Shown: positions 6,805 through 13,980, counted from the first letter of the stretch. The stretch: 23,599 nucleotides of DNA from Bacillota bacterium (GCA_023414355.1 JAEZOB010000065.1:1-23599), one strand, 5' to 3'. Notes: a model not told the origin generated them from the sequence alone. A program made the numbers and translations.

Positions 6805-7866
6805 TTATTTTGTTTCAGACGTCACAGGAAACCAATGAGTTGTTTTGTTTGCTATCTTCACCAAAATCAGCATAACAGGGACTTCAGTCAACACCCCGAC
6901 TGTAGTTGCCAAAGCTGACGGGGAATCCATACCGAATAATGCAATGGCAACAGCTACAGCTAACTCAAAGAAGTTCGATGCTCCAATCATACCGGCAGGT
7001 GCCGCTATATTATGGGGCAGCTTTAATAAACGACATGGCAGATAAGCTATAAAGAATATTAAGAAGGTTTGTATAGTCAACGGTATTGCTATGAGTAAGA
7101 TATGAAGAGGATTTCTTAATATTACTTCTCCCTGGAAAGAAAATAGCAAAACAAGAGTAAGAAGCAGACCCACAATAGTAGCATTATCAAATTTAGGGAG
7201 AAACGTATGTTCAAAATAGTCTAATCCTTTTTTTCTTGTAATAAGTAATCTGGTAATGATTCCGCCACTTAACGGTATTACCACAAAAAGTATTACGGAT
7301 AGTATCAAAGTATCCCATGGTACAGAAACATTACTGACACCCAAGAGAAATTTTACGATAGGAACGAAAGCAACCAAGATAATCAGATCGTTAGTAGCTA
7401 CCTGAACAACTGTATAGGCCGGGTTCCCTTTCGTCAACTGACTCCAGACAAAAACCATTGCGGTACAAGGGGCTGCACCCAGAAGAACAGCTCCTGCTAA
7501 ATATTCTTTCCCTAATTCACCTGGAATAATGCCTCCAAATATTTCATAGAAAAACAAAACAGCCAAACCATACATTGTAAAAGGTTTTATCAACCAATTC
7601 GTTATCCAGGTTACATATAAACCCTTTGGATTCTTTCCAACATTTTTTATGCTTTTAAAATCAACTTTCATCATCATAGGGTATATCATTACCCAGATTA
7701 GGATTGCTGTCGGTATGGATACATTGGCATACTCGAATCGGTCAAAGAAATCAGGAATAAATGGTAGGAACTTCCCGATTAATAGCCCCACCACCATACA
7801 TAATGCCACCCAAATTGTTAGATACTTTTGAAAAAAACCTATTCCTGCCGTTTGCTGTTTACTCAT
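6805..7866 (-). CDS. acr3: Acr3 arsenite efflux permease
   Basis: A 353-residue membrane protein with about ten hydrophobic segments, the usual size for the ACR3 family. It exports As(III) across the cytoplasmic membrane. Family features include YLTIWVALCMVVGLLIG at the first span, PTAILIWVMIYPMMMKVDF and GAAPCTAMVFVWSQLTKGNPAYT, which carries the conserved cysteine (about residue 134) needed for arsenite transport, and PAGMIGASNFFELAVAVAIALFG near the end (only part of which needs matching). The start ATG 7866 is favoured because GGGAG lies 8 bases upstream; another ATG two codons earlier is too close. The start overlaps the stop codon of the upstream arsR, so translation is likely coupled. 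Confidence 0.96.
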   Translation of the reverse strand: MSKQQTAGIGFFQKYLTIWVALCMVVGLLIGKFLPFIPDFFDRFEYANVSIPTAILIWVMIYPMMMKVDFKSIKNVGKNPKGLYVTWITNWLIKPFTMYGLAVLFFYEIFGGIIPGELGKEYLAGAVLLGAAPCTAMVFVWSQLTKGNPAYTVVQVATNDLIILVAFVPIVKFLLGVSNVSVPWDTLILSVILFVVIPLSGGIITRLLITRKKGLDYFEHTFLPKFDNATIVGLLLTLVLLFSFQGEVILRNPLHILLIAIPLTIQTFLIFFIAYLPCRLLKLPHNIAAPAGMIGASNFFELAVAVAIALFGMDSPSALATTVGVLTEVPVMLILVKIANKTTHWFPVTSETK

Positions 7867-8227
7867 CTTCATCGCTCCCTTTTTTACTTAGTTTTATGAT
7901 AGTACAAATATCTTTTGCTCTACAATCCTCACTTTCTTTATAATCTTCCTGATAAGTTTTTAGTTGTCTCAGCTTTATCTGTAAATAATCCCATAGTTCC
8001 TTATTCTCTTCTATGAACTGTTCACTTATTTTGTAATATGACCATTGTGCTTCCTTGTAACTATCCAGAATTCCACAATTCTTCAGCCCAGTCAGATGTC
8101 TTGATGCATTAGATTGCGTCATTTTTAGGCACACTTCTATCTCACATACACACATAGAACGTTCCAAGAGCATAGATAATATTCTTAGTCTGCTTTCCTC
8201 CGATAAAGCTTTAAATATTTGATCCAA
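7859..8227 (-). CDS. arsR: ArsR arsenite-responsive repressor of the acr3-arsD-arsA operon
   Basis: About 122 residues with a winged-helix fold: ALSEESRLRILSMLLE, then the sensor segment SMCVCEIEVCL with Cys-Val-Cys, and the HTH MTQSNASRHLTGLKNCGIL. CVC at this position is the As(III)/Sb(III) site of the best known ArsR class; a third cysteine follows four residues later. The likely start is TTG 8227, 7 bases after GAGGAG; a GTG at 8242 lies inside the box. The 3' end overlaps acr3. It is probably autorepressing through the palindrome at 8266-8277 beside its -10 box. One of five ArsR proteins in the window. Confidence 0.92.
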   Translation of the reverse strand: MDQIFKALSEESRLRILSMLLERSMCVCEIEVCLKMTQSNASRHLTGLKNCGILDSYKEAQWSYYKISEQFIEENKELWDYLQIKLRQLKTYQEDYKESEDCRAKDICTIIKLSKKGSDEDE

Positions 8228-8265
8228 CAATATTCTCCTCACCCCCTATACCATATTAATATATG

Positions 8266-8306
8266 TGCATATATGCATATTATATGCTGCGAAAATTGAT
8301 TGTTAC
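8266..8306 (-). promoter_or_regulatory. Promoter and operator of the arsR-acr3-arsD-arsA operon
   Basis: On the minus strand TATAAT (8279-8284) is preceded at 16 bases by GTAACA (8301-8306), a 4/6 match to the -35 consensus. TGCATATATGCA (8266-8277) is a perfect 12-bp palindrome directly downstream of the -10. The -35 overlaps the stop codon of the truncated oxidoreductase gene, so this promoter lies at the joint between two gene blocks. Confidence 0.55.
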
Positions 8307-8386
8307 ATAAATTGAAATAATAATATTCTTGCCTTTGCAGCTGCAGATGTTCCGGCAGCAACAGCACCGATAATAACTAATCGCAT
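8303..8386 (-). pseudogene. Truncated CoA-disulfide reductase / NADH oxidase-type flavoprotein (first 20 codons)
   Basis: An ATG at 8386, 8 bases after AGGAGGGC, opens a frame beginning MRLVIIGAVAAGTSAAAKAR. This is the N-terminal FAD-binding Rossmann motif of the CoA-disulfide reductase/NADH oxidase family of pyridine nucleotide-disulfide oxidoreductases. After about 20 residues the sequence leaves the family (ILLFQFM) and stops at 8303-8305. The full gene would be about 450 codons or more, so nearly all of it is lost. Its start overlaps the stop of the upstream arsR (translational coupling), showing that an arsR-oxidoreductase operon once existed. The arsR-acr3-arsD-arsA block now begins at the break point. 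Confidence 0.8.
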
Positions 8387-8700
8387 TTTCCAGCCCTCCT
8401 AACATCATGGCAGATACAGGAATCACTTCCTGCTACTATTTGTATCCAAAAGTCTTTCATTGAGGACATTACTTCTTCATTGTTACTATATTTGATCCAT
8501 AAACCTTCTTTTCTACTACTAACTATGCCACTATCCGTAAGAATTCTCATATGATAAGATAGAGTTGGCTGGGTAATCTGAAATGATTCTAAAATGTCAC
8601 AGGCACACATCTCTCCACAGGACAGCATTTCTACAATATTTAATCTTGTTTCATCAGCTAAAGCTTTAAAAACCAGAACATATTCATTATGTTTTTCCAT
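8377..8700 (-). CDS. ArsR/SmtB-type metalloregulator
   Basis: A 107-residue regulator: ALADETRLNIVEMLSCGEMCACDIL with the CAC sensor, HTH QITQPTLSYHMRILTDSGIV, wing KEGLWIKYS, and a Cys-rich tail (DSCICHDVRRAGKC). The tail might add metal ligands. The start ATG 8700 has GGAGGAG 5 bases upstream. Its only partner was the flavoprotein gene whose stub overlaps its stop codon, so it may now be an orphan regulator or act on other promoters in the island. It has its own promoter at 8774-8802. Confidence 0.9.
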   Translation of the reverse strand: MEKHNEYVLVFKALADETRLNIVEMLSCGEMCACDILESFQITQPTLSYHMRILTDSGIVSSRKEGLWIKYSNNEEVMSSMKDFWIQIVAGSDSCICHDVRRAGKCD

Positions 8701-8752
8701 GAAAACTCCTCCAATAGTATCAAAATTGCACTCTTTACAGGCTTTCTACTAC

Positions 8753-8802
8753 ATAGAAATTTATCTATATACAAGCATAAGCCTTATATAGACGAATGTC
8801 AA
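8753..8802 (-). promoter_or_regulatory. Promoter and operator of the arsR at 8377-8700
   Basis: TTGACA (8797-8802), a 17-base spacer and TATGCT (8774-8779) on the minus strand. The inverted repeat ATAGA-AATTTA-TCTAT (8753-8768) lies downstream of the -10, a likely repressor site. Confidence 0.6.
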
Positions 8803-8936
8803 TATTCATATATTATAATCAATAAATAAGTCTATGCCAGATTATTTTGCAATTACTATATTGCGTTATCACCGTTAATATTCATTACTTTATTTATCTC
8901 ATTAACAAGTTTATTATTTGTTAGTGGTAAAATGTT

Positions 8937-8990
8937 AATATGATCATATAAATGCTACTTACTATTTAACAGCATTTATATGATCATATT
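8937..8990. repeat. Perfect 20-bp inverted repeat, arms nested palindromes
   Basis: AATATGATCATATAAATGCT (8937-8956) and its exact reverse complement (8971-8990) flank a 14-base loop. Each arm holds the 12-bp palindrome ATATGATCATAT. It lies about 50 bases past the stop of the 52-residue CCC protein. It could be a weak terminator, but no T-run follows on the minus strand. The rest of the gap 8803-9041 shows nothing recognisable. Confidence 0.6.
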
Positions 8991-9041
8991 GAGTTTTAGT
9001 TATACGAAAATATATACTTTTAGCTATGTCTGTAATAGAAA

Positions 9042-9200
9042 TTAGTTTTCATCTTTAGGTTGTTCTTTTACATCTGTTTTAATTTTCTCTTCGAGTATTT
9101 CCTCAATTTCGTATCCACCGCAGCAGCATGAACTTTTCTTATGCTTCTTAGCTCCAACTAAGTTTGCTAACAAGCCTTTCTTCACTTTCTCGTTTTCCAT
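9042..9200 (-). CDS. 52-residue CCC-motif protein of the ArsP operon
   Basis: A small gene: ATG at 9200 with AAAGGGGGG 8 bases upstream, TAA at 9042-9044. It is Lys-rich at the start (KKGLLANLVGAKKHKK), then SSCCCGG, then an acidic region EIEEILEEKIKTDVKEQ. The order basic segment - CCC - acidic EIEEI is one I associate with small proteins encoded beside ArsP-type permeases, but I cannot check this. It begins 32 bases after the permease stop, so it should be the last gene of the marR-permease operon. The three adjacent cysteines could bind As(III) or an organoarsenical and deliver it to the permease; this is inference. Confidence 0.75.
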   Translation of the reverse strand: MENEKVKKGLLANLVGAKKHKKSSCCCGGYEIEEILEEKIKTDVKEQPKDEN

Positions 9201-9232
9201 AATTAAACCCCCCTTTCAAATTTGATTTAAAG

Positions 9233-10135
9233 TTAATATATATACGGTAACAAATTGAAAACCAAACCTGATACTACCGCCATTACAAAGACAATAACGA
9301 TAAATGCAATAATTATTTTTTTCTTAAATATACTTGCAAACATGGTCAATTCAGGAATTGCAATACCTGCTCCGCTGATGATCAATGCTATGATGGCACC
9401 CATACTGGCTCCCTTTTCTATTAACGCAAGAGCAATAGGAATAGCTGATTCAACACGAATGTATAGGGGCATACCGATTAATGCAACAACAATAACTGCC
9501 AATGGATTATCCGGCCCCGCCACTCTTGCCAGAAGATCTTGCGGTAGATATCCATAGATGGCTGCTCCTATTGCAACACCGATAATCATATAGACGAAAA
9601 CCCCTTTAAAATCCGATAGTGCCTTTAAGAATGACTTTTTCAATTTTAGTTTCAAACCATTTGGTATCTCTTCTTCATGTCCATTCGCATTTGTTTTTAG
9701 ACGTACATTTTTTACCTGATCTGCCCACCCCATTTTTTCCAGTACTATTCCTGCGATTACTGAAAATGCTGAGGTTAGGAGGAGGAATATGATTGCTACA
9801 TCCCATCCCATAAAGGTTCCTAACATGATAAACACCAAAGGATCCATCAGTGGTGATGCTATCACAAAGGACATAACCGTGCCAAATGGCACTCCTGCTT
9901 GTAATAAGCCTAGTGTAATTGGGACTGTCGAACATGCGCAAAAGGGTGTAACAGCACCGAAAAGTACAGCGATAATATTACCCCATATACCTTTTCCTGA
10001 CATCCATTTTTTTAATTTCTCTTGTGGTATATACATTAATGCAAACGCAATGATAGTACTTATCAAAATAAATAAAACAACAAGCTCTGACATAATTGTC
10101 ACAAAATACTTGAGTGTTTCTATTAAAGTATTCAA
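9233..10135 (-). CDS. arsP: ArsP-type permease (DUF318), candidate organoarsenical exporter
   Basis: About 300 residues with eight or so membrane spans in two halves separated by a charged loop (residues 140-170, KTNANGHEEEIPN). The signature of the permease family is GAVTPFCACSTVPI (Cys66, Cys68), where vicinal-type cysteines would bind trivalent arsenic, followed by SFVIASPLMDP. Family members include ArsP of Campylobacter, which exports trivalent methylated and aromatic arsenicals. That fits the ArsM gene next door. The likely start is TTG 10135, with AGGGGG 7 to 8 bases upstream; a TTG two codons earlier is too close to the box. It lies 21 bases after marR in the same operon. A second, clearly different permease of this family is at 14034. 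Confidence 0.85.
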   Translation of the reverse strand: MNTLIETLKYFVTIMSELVVLFILISTIIAFALMYIPQEKLKKWMSGKGIWGNIIAVLFGAVTPFCACSTVPITLGLLQAGVPFGTVMSFVIASPLMDPLVFIMLGTFMGWDVAIIFLLLTSAFSVIAGIVLEKMGWADQVKNVRLKTNANGHEEEIPNGLKLKLKKSFLKALSDFKGVFVYMIIGVAIGAAIYGYLPQDLLARVAGPDNPLAVIVVALIGMPLYIRVESAIPIALALIEKGASMGAIIALIISGAGIAIPELTMFASIFKKKIIIAFIVIVFVMAVVSGLVFNLLPYIY

Positions 10136-10156
10136 TTTCAATCCCCCTTTTTTGAT

Positions 10157-10603
10157 TTAGTTTGTGGTGATCTGCGTATCCTGGCTAATGGCGTTAATAA
10201 GGCTTTGTAATGTTTCTTCAATCAATGCAACCTTTTGTTGATCATAATTTTTTAACACCTTCTCAAGATACAATGTATAATTCAACATTATATTAGATAT
10301 TGCTGTATTTCCCTTCTCTGTGCTGGCAACGCAACATATTCTGCCATCGATAGGAGAACTTTTCCTCAGTACATATCCTTTTTTCTCAAGCCGGTTAATG
10401 ATTTTTGTAGCGCCGCTTTTTGTAAAATTAAGTATATTTCCTATTTCCTGTATGGAATATTCATCACCCTTGCTAATATGTTTTAGCGCTATAAATTCAA
10501 CAAACGAAAGGTCATCACAACATTCTCCATTAATTCCATGACTTCCAAAATGCCAGGCAATTTCCTGCAGCGAATCATATATGTTAATTATATTTTGATT
10601 CAT
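10157..10603 (-). CDS. MarR-family regulator of the ArsP operon
   Basis: A 148-residue winged-helix protein. The HTH is YSIQEIGNILNFTKSGATKIINRLEKKGYV (abridged here to its start and end: YSIQEIGN... NRLEKKGYV). The wing is SPIDGRICCVASTEKG, the position where MarR proteins have DxRxxxxxLT. It contains two vicinal cysteine pairs, GECCDD in the N-terminal dimer helix and ICCVA in the wing, which could sense arsenicals or oxidants. ATG 10603 follows AAGGAG by 8 bases. It is the first gene of marR-permease-CCC protein and is probably autoregulated through two operators in its promoter. Confidence 0.9.
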   Translation of the reverse strand: MNQNIINIYDSLQEIAWHFGSHGINGECCDDLSFVEFIALKHISKGDEYSIQEIGNILNFTKSGATKIINRLEKKGYVLRKSSPIDGRICCVASTEKGNTAISNIMLNYTLYLEKVLKNYDQQKVALIEETLQSLINAISQDTQITTN

Positions 10604-10627
10604 TATACTTACTCCTTATATGTATTA

Positions 10628-10677
10628 GTTGACATCGTCAACCATATTATATAATTAAATGATTGACAATGTCAACC
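10628..10677 (-). promoter_or_regulatory. marR promoter flanked by two MarR-type operators
   Basis: Minus-strand -35 TTGACA (10670-10675), 18-base spacer, -10 TATAAT (10646-10651), both perfect. Site A is the perfect palindrome GTTGAC-ATC-GTCAAC (10628-10642) at the transcription start. Site B is the near-copy ATTGACAATGTCAAC (10662-10676), overlapping the -35. The sites are 34 bases apart, about three helical turns, so two dimers would sit on the same face and block polymerase. Confidence 0.8.
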
Positions 10678-10742
10678 ATCTAATTATACATATTTATCCA
10701 TAACAATATATGCTTATGATCGTTTAAAAGTGCCCGCTTAAT

Positions 10743-11546
10743 TTATGCTATTTTTGTACCTTCTATGATATAAGAAGCCACAAAATCTTCGATACATCTA
10801 TTTGGAGCCCAGGTTTTAAGGATTTCTCTGCTGTTATCTTTCAGAGTTAGTTTTATATTAATAAAACCTGCCTCTTGCATCATTGATACGATATTATCTA
10901 TATATTCTGCTCCTGAGATACAGCCAGCCATCAATCGTAAATCCTGCTTTATCTGATCAGGCAATTCTGCTGTAGCAACAATATCAGATATTGATAATCT
11001 TCCACCGTTCTTCAGAACCCGGTATGCTTCATGAAACACCTTCTCTTTTTCCAGAGATAGATTAATCACACAATTTGATATTATTATGTCTATCGAGGTA
11101 TCAGCCACCGGTAAATGCTCAATTTCACCTAATCTGAATTCTACATTTTTATATCCGCTTTTTTCAGCATTTTCACGAGCTAATTTAATCATTTCGGGAG
11201 TCATGTCTACACCTATGACATATCCGCTGTCTCCAACTTGTCGCCTTGCAAGAAAGCAATCAAATCCTCCACCGCTTCCCAGATCAAGAACGGTATTACC
11301 TTCCTGAATTGATGCTATGGCAATTGGATTGCCACATCCTAATCCCATATTGGCTTCTAACGGTACATTACTTAAATCATCTTCTGTATATCCAATTCGC
11401 ATTGATGCTTCATTAATATCTGCTGTTGAGGAAGCACCGCAACAATTTCCGCTGCAACAGCACCCTCCGCCATCTGTACCTTTCAGTGCAACTTCTGCAT
11501 AATTTTTTCTTATTGTATCTCTTATCTCTTCCTTATTATCTGTCAT
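10743..11546 (-). CDS. arsM: ArsM arsenite S-adenosylmethionine methyltransferase
   Basis: A 267-residue methyltransferase that converts As(III) to methylated arsenicals using SAM and thiols. The SAM motif is VLDLGSGGGFD (residues 86-96) and GVDMTPEMI follows. The three conserved arsenite-binding cysteines are present: Cys71 (GLGCGNP), Cys159 (ISNCVINL) and Cys209 (AGCISGAE). The N-terminus carries an extra Cys cluster, GGGCCCSGNCCG (residues 26-37), as in bacterial ArsM proteins. ATG 11546 follows AAGGAGG by 7 bases. It sits between the thioredoxin operon and the marR operon; no strong promoter was found, so it may be read from the upstream operon despite the hairpin at 11616. Its products would be substrates of the two ArsP-type permeases. 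Confidence 0.96.
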   Translation of the reverse strand: MTDNKEEIRDTIRKNYAEVALKGTDGGGCCCSGNCCGASSTADINEASMRIGYTEDDLSNVPLEANMGLGCGNPIAIASIQEGNTVLDLGSGGGFDCFLARRQVGDSGYVIGVDMTPEMIKLARENAEKSGYKNVEFRLGEIEHLPVADTSIDIIISNCVINLSLEKEKVFHEAYRVLKNGGRLSISDIVATAELPDQIKQDLRLMAGCISGAEYIDNIVSMMQEAGFINIKLTLKDNSREILKTWAPNRCIEDFVASYIIEGTKIA

Positions 11547-11615
11547 ATCTATCCTCCTTGTTCATTAATTTCTTATTACTAATATAGGCAGAACATATCT
11601 TAAGATACCATAAAA

Positions 11616-11638
11616 GAGATGATACTAAAAATCATCTC
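11616..11638 (-). terminator. Terminator after the small thioredoxin gene
   Basis: GAGATGAT (11616-11623) and ATCATCTC (11631-11638) form an 8-bp stem with a 7-base loop. On the minus strand it is followed by TTTTATGG. It separates the redox operon from arsM, perhaps incompletely. Confidence 0.65.
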
Positions 11639-11656
11639 CTTTATCTATAAGTTAAC

Positions 11657-12013
11657 CTATCTGATTTTTTCTAATAACTTAACTGCTTCGTCAACCTTTA
11701 AAACTTTACCATATGCTACGACTTTACCATCCACTACTAATGCAGGTGTCGACATGACACCATATGCAGCAATTTGCGAGAAGTCTGTTACGTGCTCAAT
11801 TGCAGTATCCATACCTAATTGCTCTAATGCTGTCTTAACATTCGCTTCTAATTGATTACACTTTGCACAGCCGGGGCCAAGAACTTTTACAGTTTCTCCT
11901 TTTACTATAGCCTCCGTTGTTTTTTCAATAGTTACCGCATCAGTAGAACCACTACAACAACAAGAACTCTTTACTTCTTCCTCTTTTTTCTTTCCTAATC
12001 CAAACAATGCCAT
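11657..12013 (-). CDS. Small thioredoxin-like redox protein (MTH895/TM0996 type) with CCC tag
   Basis: A 118-residue cytosolic protein. Residues 40-118 form a thioredoxin-like domain, with VLGPGCAKC (Cys49, Cys52) as the redox site near the first strand and GVMSTPALVVDGKVV holding the cis-proline of the thioredoxin fold. The N-terminal 39 residues are an added tail: MALFGLGKKK, an acidic/basic stretch and SSCCCSGS (Cys18-20). ATG 12013 follows AAGGAG by 8 bases; an upstream TTG overlaps that box. It is the last gene of the arsR-ferredoxin-thioredoxin-CcdA operon. It may take electrons to or from CcdA, or hold As(III) on its CCC tail. Confidence 0.88.
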   Translation of the reverse strand: MALFGLGKKKEEEVKSSCCCSGSTDAVTIEKTTEAIVKGETVKVLGPGCAKCNQLEANVKTALEQLGMDTAIEHVTDFSQIAAYGVMSTPALVVDGKVVAYGKVLKVDEAVKLLEKIR

Positions 12014-12033
12014 AATAAATACTCCTTCCAATT

Positions 12034-12723
12034 TTAAAATCCCTGATAGAACATATAGAATGCTATCAGTAATATTGCAAAACCCATAGCTATTTTTATT
12101 ATCATACTAAACTTCCCGTATTTATTACTTCCGGAAAGTTTTTTTACAAAACCCATACTTGTTCCTGCCACCACTGCTAAGACTGCATGACCTATTGAAT
12201 ATAATAATAAAAGTAATGCGCCCCAAAGAATGCTTCCCTTGCCTGCAACGATAGCCAATAATGCGATTAATACCGGTGTCGAACAGGGAGATGAAAATAT
12301 GCCTCCTAGAACTCCGGCAATAAACGCTCCTATATAACCCTTTTTTGTACTTTTGGAAATTAAATAAGTGGAGGGAATAAAATTAAAAATCTCCCAAGTC
12401 TGCAAAGCCATCAAAACCATCAATATTCCTAAGGCGATATACCACCATTTTGCGGATGTCCCAATAACTTCCCCTGCCAAGGATGCCATCGTTCCTAATG
12501 AAGTAAACGTTAAAGCTGTCCCTAACGCAAATATCAATGACAACCGAAATGCTTTCCTGATATCTTTCTGCCCTGTCCCCCCAACAACACCTATTACAAG
12601 TGGTATCGTTGAAAGAGAGCATGGAGTTAACGAGGTTAATACTCCGGCTACAAGTGCTAATAAGGGAGCCAACCATATACTTTCTTTAATCAAAACCGAA
12701 AGTGTCTCAAGCATCTCATTCAT
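12034..12723 (-). CDS. ccdA: CcdA/DsbD-type transmembrane thiol-disulfide transporter
   Basis: A 229-residue membrane protein with six hydrophobic spans. The two redox cysteines are in the family context: Cys35 in SLTPCSLS and Cys147 in FSSPCSTP, related by the internal two-fold repeat. CcdA/DsbD-beta proteins move electrons from cytosolic thioredoxin to thioredoxin-like proteins outside the membrane. The gene starts two bases after the stop of the membrane-anchored thioredoxin and is followed by a small cytosolic thioredoxin, exactly the two partners such a carrier needs. No cytochrome c genes are present, so the role is more likely tied to arsenic or thiol redox than to haem attachment. Confidence 0.92.
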   Translation of the reverse strand: MNEMLETLSVLIKESIWLAPLLALVAGVLTSLTPCSLSTIPLVIGVVGGTGQKDIRKAFRLSLIFALGTALTFTSLGTMASLAGEVIGTSAKWWYIALGILMVLMALQTWEIFNFIPSTYLISKSTKKGYIGAFIAGVLGGIFSSPCSTPVLIALLAIVAGKGSILWGALLLLLYSIGHAVLAVVAGTSMGFVKKLSGSNKYGKFSMIIKIAMGFAILLIAFYMFYQGF

Positions 12724-12725
12724 TC

Positions 12726-13283
12726 TTACTCGACTCCCATCTCCATAAAGATTTTTCTCATATCTTCTTCAGTTATCCCACCTTCGTGAACTGTAAATAG
12801 GTGTTCACCTGTAGCTTTTGAAGAATATATGGAAAATACAATTTCCTTAGAAAGTTTTTCGCTAGGTACAAACGGTGTTCCATCTGCATTATAAAATACT
12901 TGTGTTGGAATCAGTCTTATCGGAAAGTCATTTGCAGCTGTGTTATTTTCCCACACATCTACAAAATGTACTATTGCTTTACCTTTCCATTCCTCATGCA
13001 AGGTTTCTAATACCGGCGCCATTGCTTTACAGGGTTTACAGGAATCCGAGCCAAAGTCAATGACAAAAGGAAGTCCATGAGATTTGATATCTTCTAATTC
13101 AACCGATGATATTGCCAAGGGAAGACTTTCTTCATCAATATTCTGCGTTGTAATCTGATTGTTTTGTTTATTCTCTTCTACCCTCTTATAAACATAAATA
13201 CCTGCTATTACTATCAAGATCAAAATGGGTATGAGAATTTTTACCCACAAATTCTTACGGGTTATTGAAACCTCTTCATTCAC
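12726..13283 (-). CDS. Membrane-anchored thioredoxin-like protein (outward-facing)
   Basis: A 185-residue protein. Residues 12-32 (LWVKILIPILILIVIAGIYV) form an uncleaved signal anchor; residues 60-185 form a thioredoxin domain with FGSDSCKPCKAMAP (Cys82, Cys85). RLIPTQVFY supplies the cis-proline. It should face the outside and be kept reduced by the CcdA protein encoded next. A GTG at 13283 is the start, 8 bases after GGAGGG. The gap to the ferredoxin gene upstream is 105 bases, without a clear promoter. Its target could be an extracellular disulfide or a pentavalent arsenical; the latter is speculation from context. Confidence 0.88.
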   Translation of the reverse strand: MNEEVSITRKNLWVKILIPILILIVIAGIYVYKRVEENKQNNQITTQNIDEESLPLAISSVELEDIKSHGLPFVIDFGSDSCKPCKAMAPVLETLHEEWKGKAIVHFVDVWENNTAANDFPIRLIPTQVFYNADGTPFVPSEKLSKEIVFSIYSSKATGEHLFTVHEGGITEEDMRKIFMEMGVE

Positions 13284-13388
13284 TACAGTACCCTCCCATA
13301 TTTCCTTTCTACTTGTCCCTCAATACAAATCCAGAAGAATATAATTCTTTATGTAATAGATATATTTGTTGCACATTGTGCTAAATCT

Positions 13389-13661
13389 TTAGCAGCATCC
13401 TCCTGAACACCCACAGGACTCCGCATCACTGCTTCCTCCATTTGGAGGTGTCCACCCCGTATCATCACCAACATATGTAATAGCACCATTTGGACATAGA
13501 TTACCACATCCGTGACAGCCTTCGATACAACCATCACCGTTTACAACAATAGGAACAGGCGCTTTATTTATATCATAAACTCCGTTTGCACATTTATCAG
13601 TACAAACACCACACTCCGCACACTCCACATAATCAATTACCGGATACCATTTTTTAGACAT
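13389..13661 (-). CDS. Small two-cluster ferredoxin-like protein with CGCSGGCC tail
   Basis: A 90-residue protein with two iron-sulfur motifs: CAECGVCTDKC (Cys14, 17, 20, 24) and CIEGCHGCGNLCP (Cys45, 49, 52, 56). The second has CX3C in place of the first CX2C, a variant spacing. A linker with TGWTPPNGG leads to the tail ESCGCSGGCC (Cys83, 85, 89, 90), much like the ArsD tail. The ATG at 13661 follows immediately after the TAG of the arsR gene, with AGGAGG 8 bases upstream, so translation is coupled. It probably carries electrons to the thioredoxin/CcdA set or to an unknown reductase. The tail may bind arsenic. Confidence 0.85.
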   Translation of the reverse strand: MSKKWYPVIDYVECAECGVCTDKCANGVYDINKAPVPIVVNGDGCIEGCHGCGNLCPNGAITYVGDDTGWTPPNGGSSDAESCGCSGGCC

Positions 13662-13952
13662 CTAATTTCCTCCTACTTTTGATGAAAGTTCATTTAATAA
13701 GGTTTTTGCTATTTCAAAGCCTTGACTATTTAAGGAATATCGCATCCATTTCCCATCACGGGTACTATCTACAAGACCAGATTCACACAAGATTTTCATA
13801 TGATGTGATAATGTAGACTGTGCTATATTGAGATCCTCTAGCAATTTACAGGCACATTTTTCTCCGCTTTGTAGCATTTCAATTATCATTAATCGATTGG
13901 GATCACAGAAGGCCCTGAAAACCCTGGCTACATTTACATATTTTACTTCCAC
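13662..13952 (-). CDS. ArsR regulator of the ferredoxin-thioredoxin-CcdA operon
   Basis: A 96-residue ArsR: AFCDPNRLMIIEMLQSGEKCACKLL with the CAC sensor, HTH NIAQSTLSHHMKILCESGLV and wing DGKWMRYSL. GTG 13952 is the start, about 9 bases after GAGGTGG. It is the first gene of the redox operon and abuts the ferredoxin start. Its promoter shares an operator-like block with the promoter of the permease at 14034, suggesting that it controls both. Confidence 0.92.
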   Translation of the reverse strand: MEVKYVNVARVFRAFCDPNRLMIIEMLQSGEKCACKLLEDLNIAQSTLSHHMKILCESGLVDSTRDGKWMRYSLNSQGFEIAKTLLNELSSKVGGN

Positions 13953-13980
13953 AATTAAGCCACCTCGTATTTATATATAT

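Noticed and set aside
9789..10160. Plus-strand 123-residue ORF opposite the ArsP-type permease
   Set aside because: Mirror of the permease gene on the opposite strand; no start signal.
12368..12748. Plus-strand 126-residue ORF opposite ccdA
   Set aside because: Antisense shadow of a clear membrane-protein gene.
13349..13537. Second minus-strand frame over the ferredoxin gene
   Set aside because: The overlapping ferredoxin frame has clear iron-sulfur motifs and a ribosome binding site; this frame has neither.
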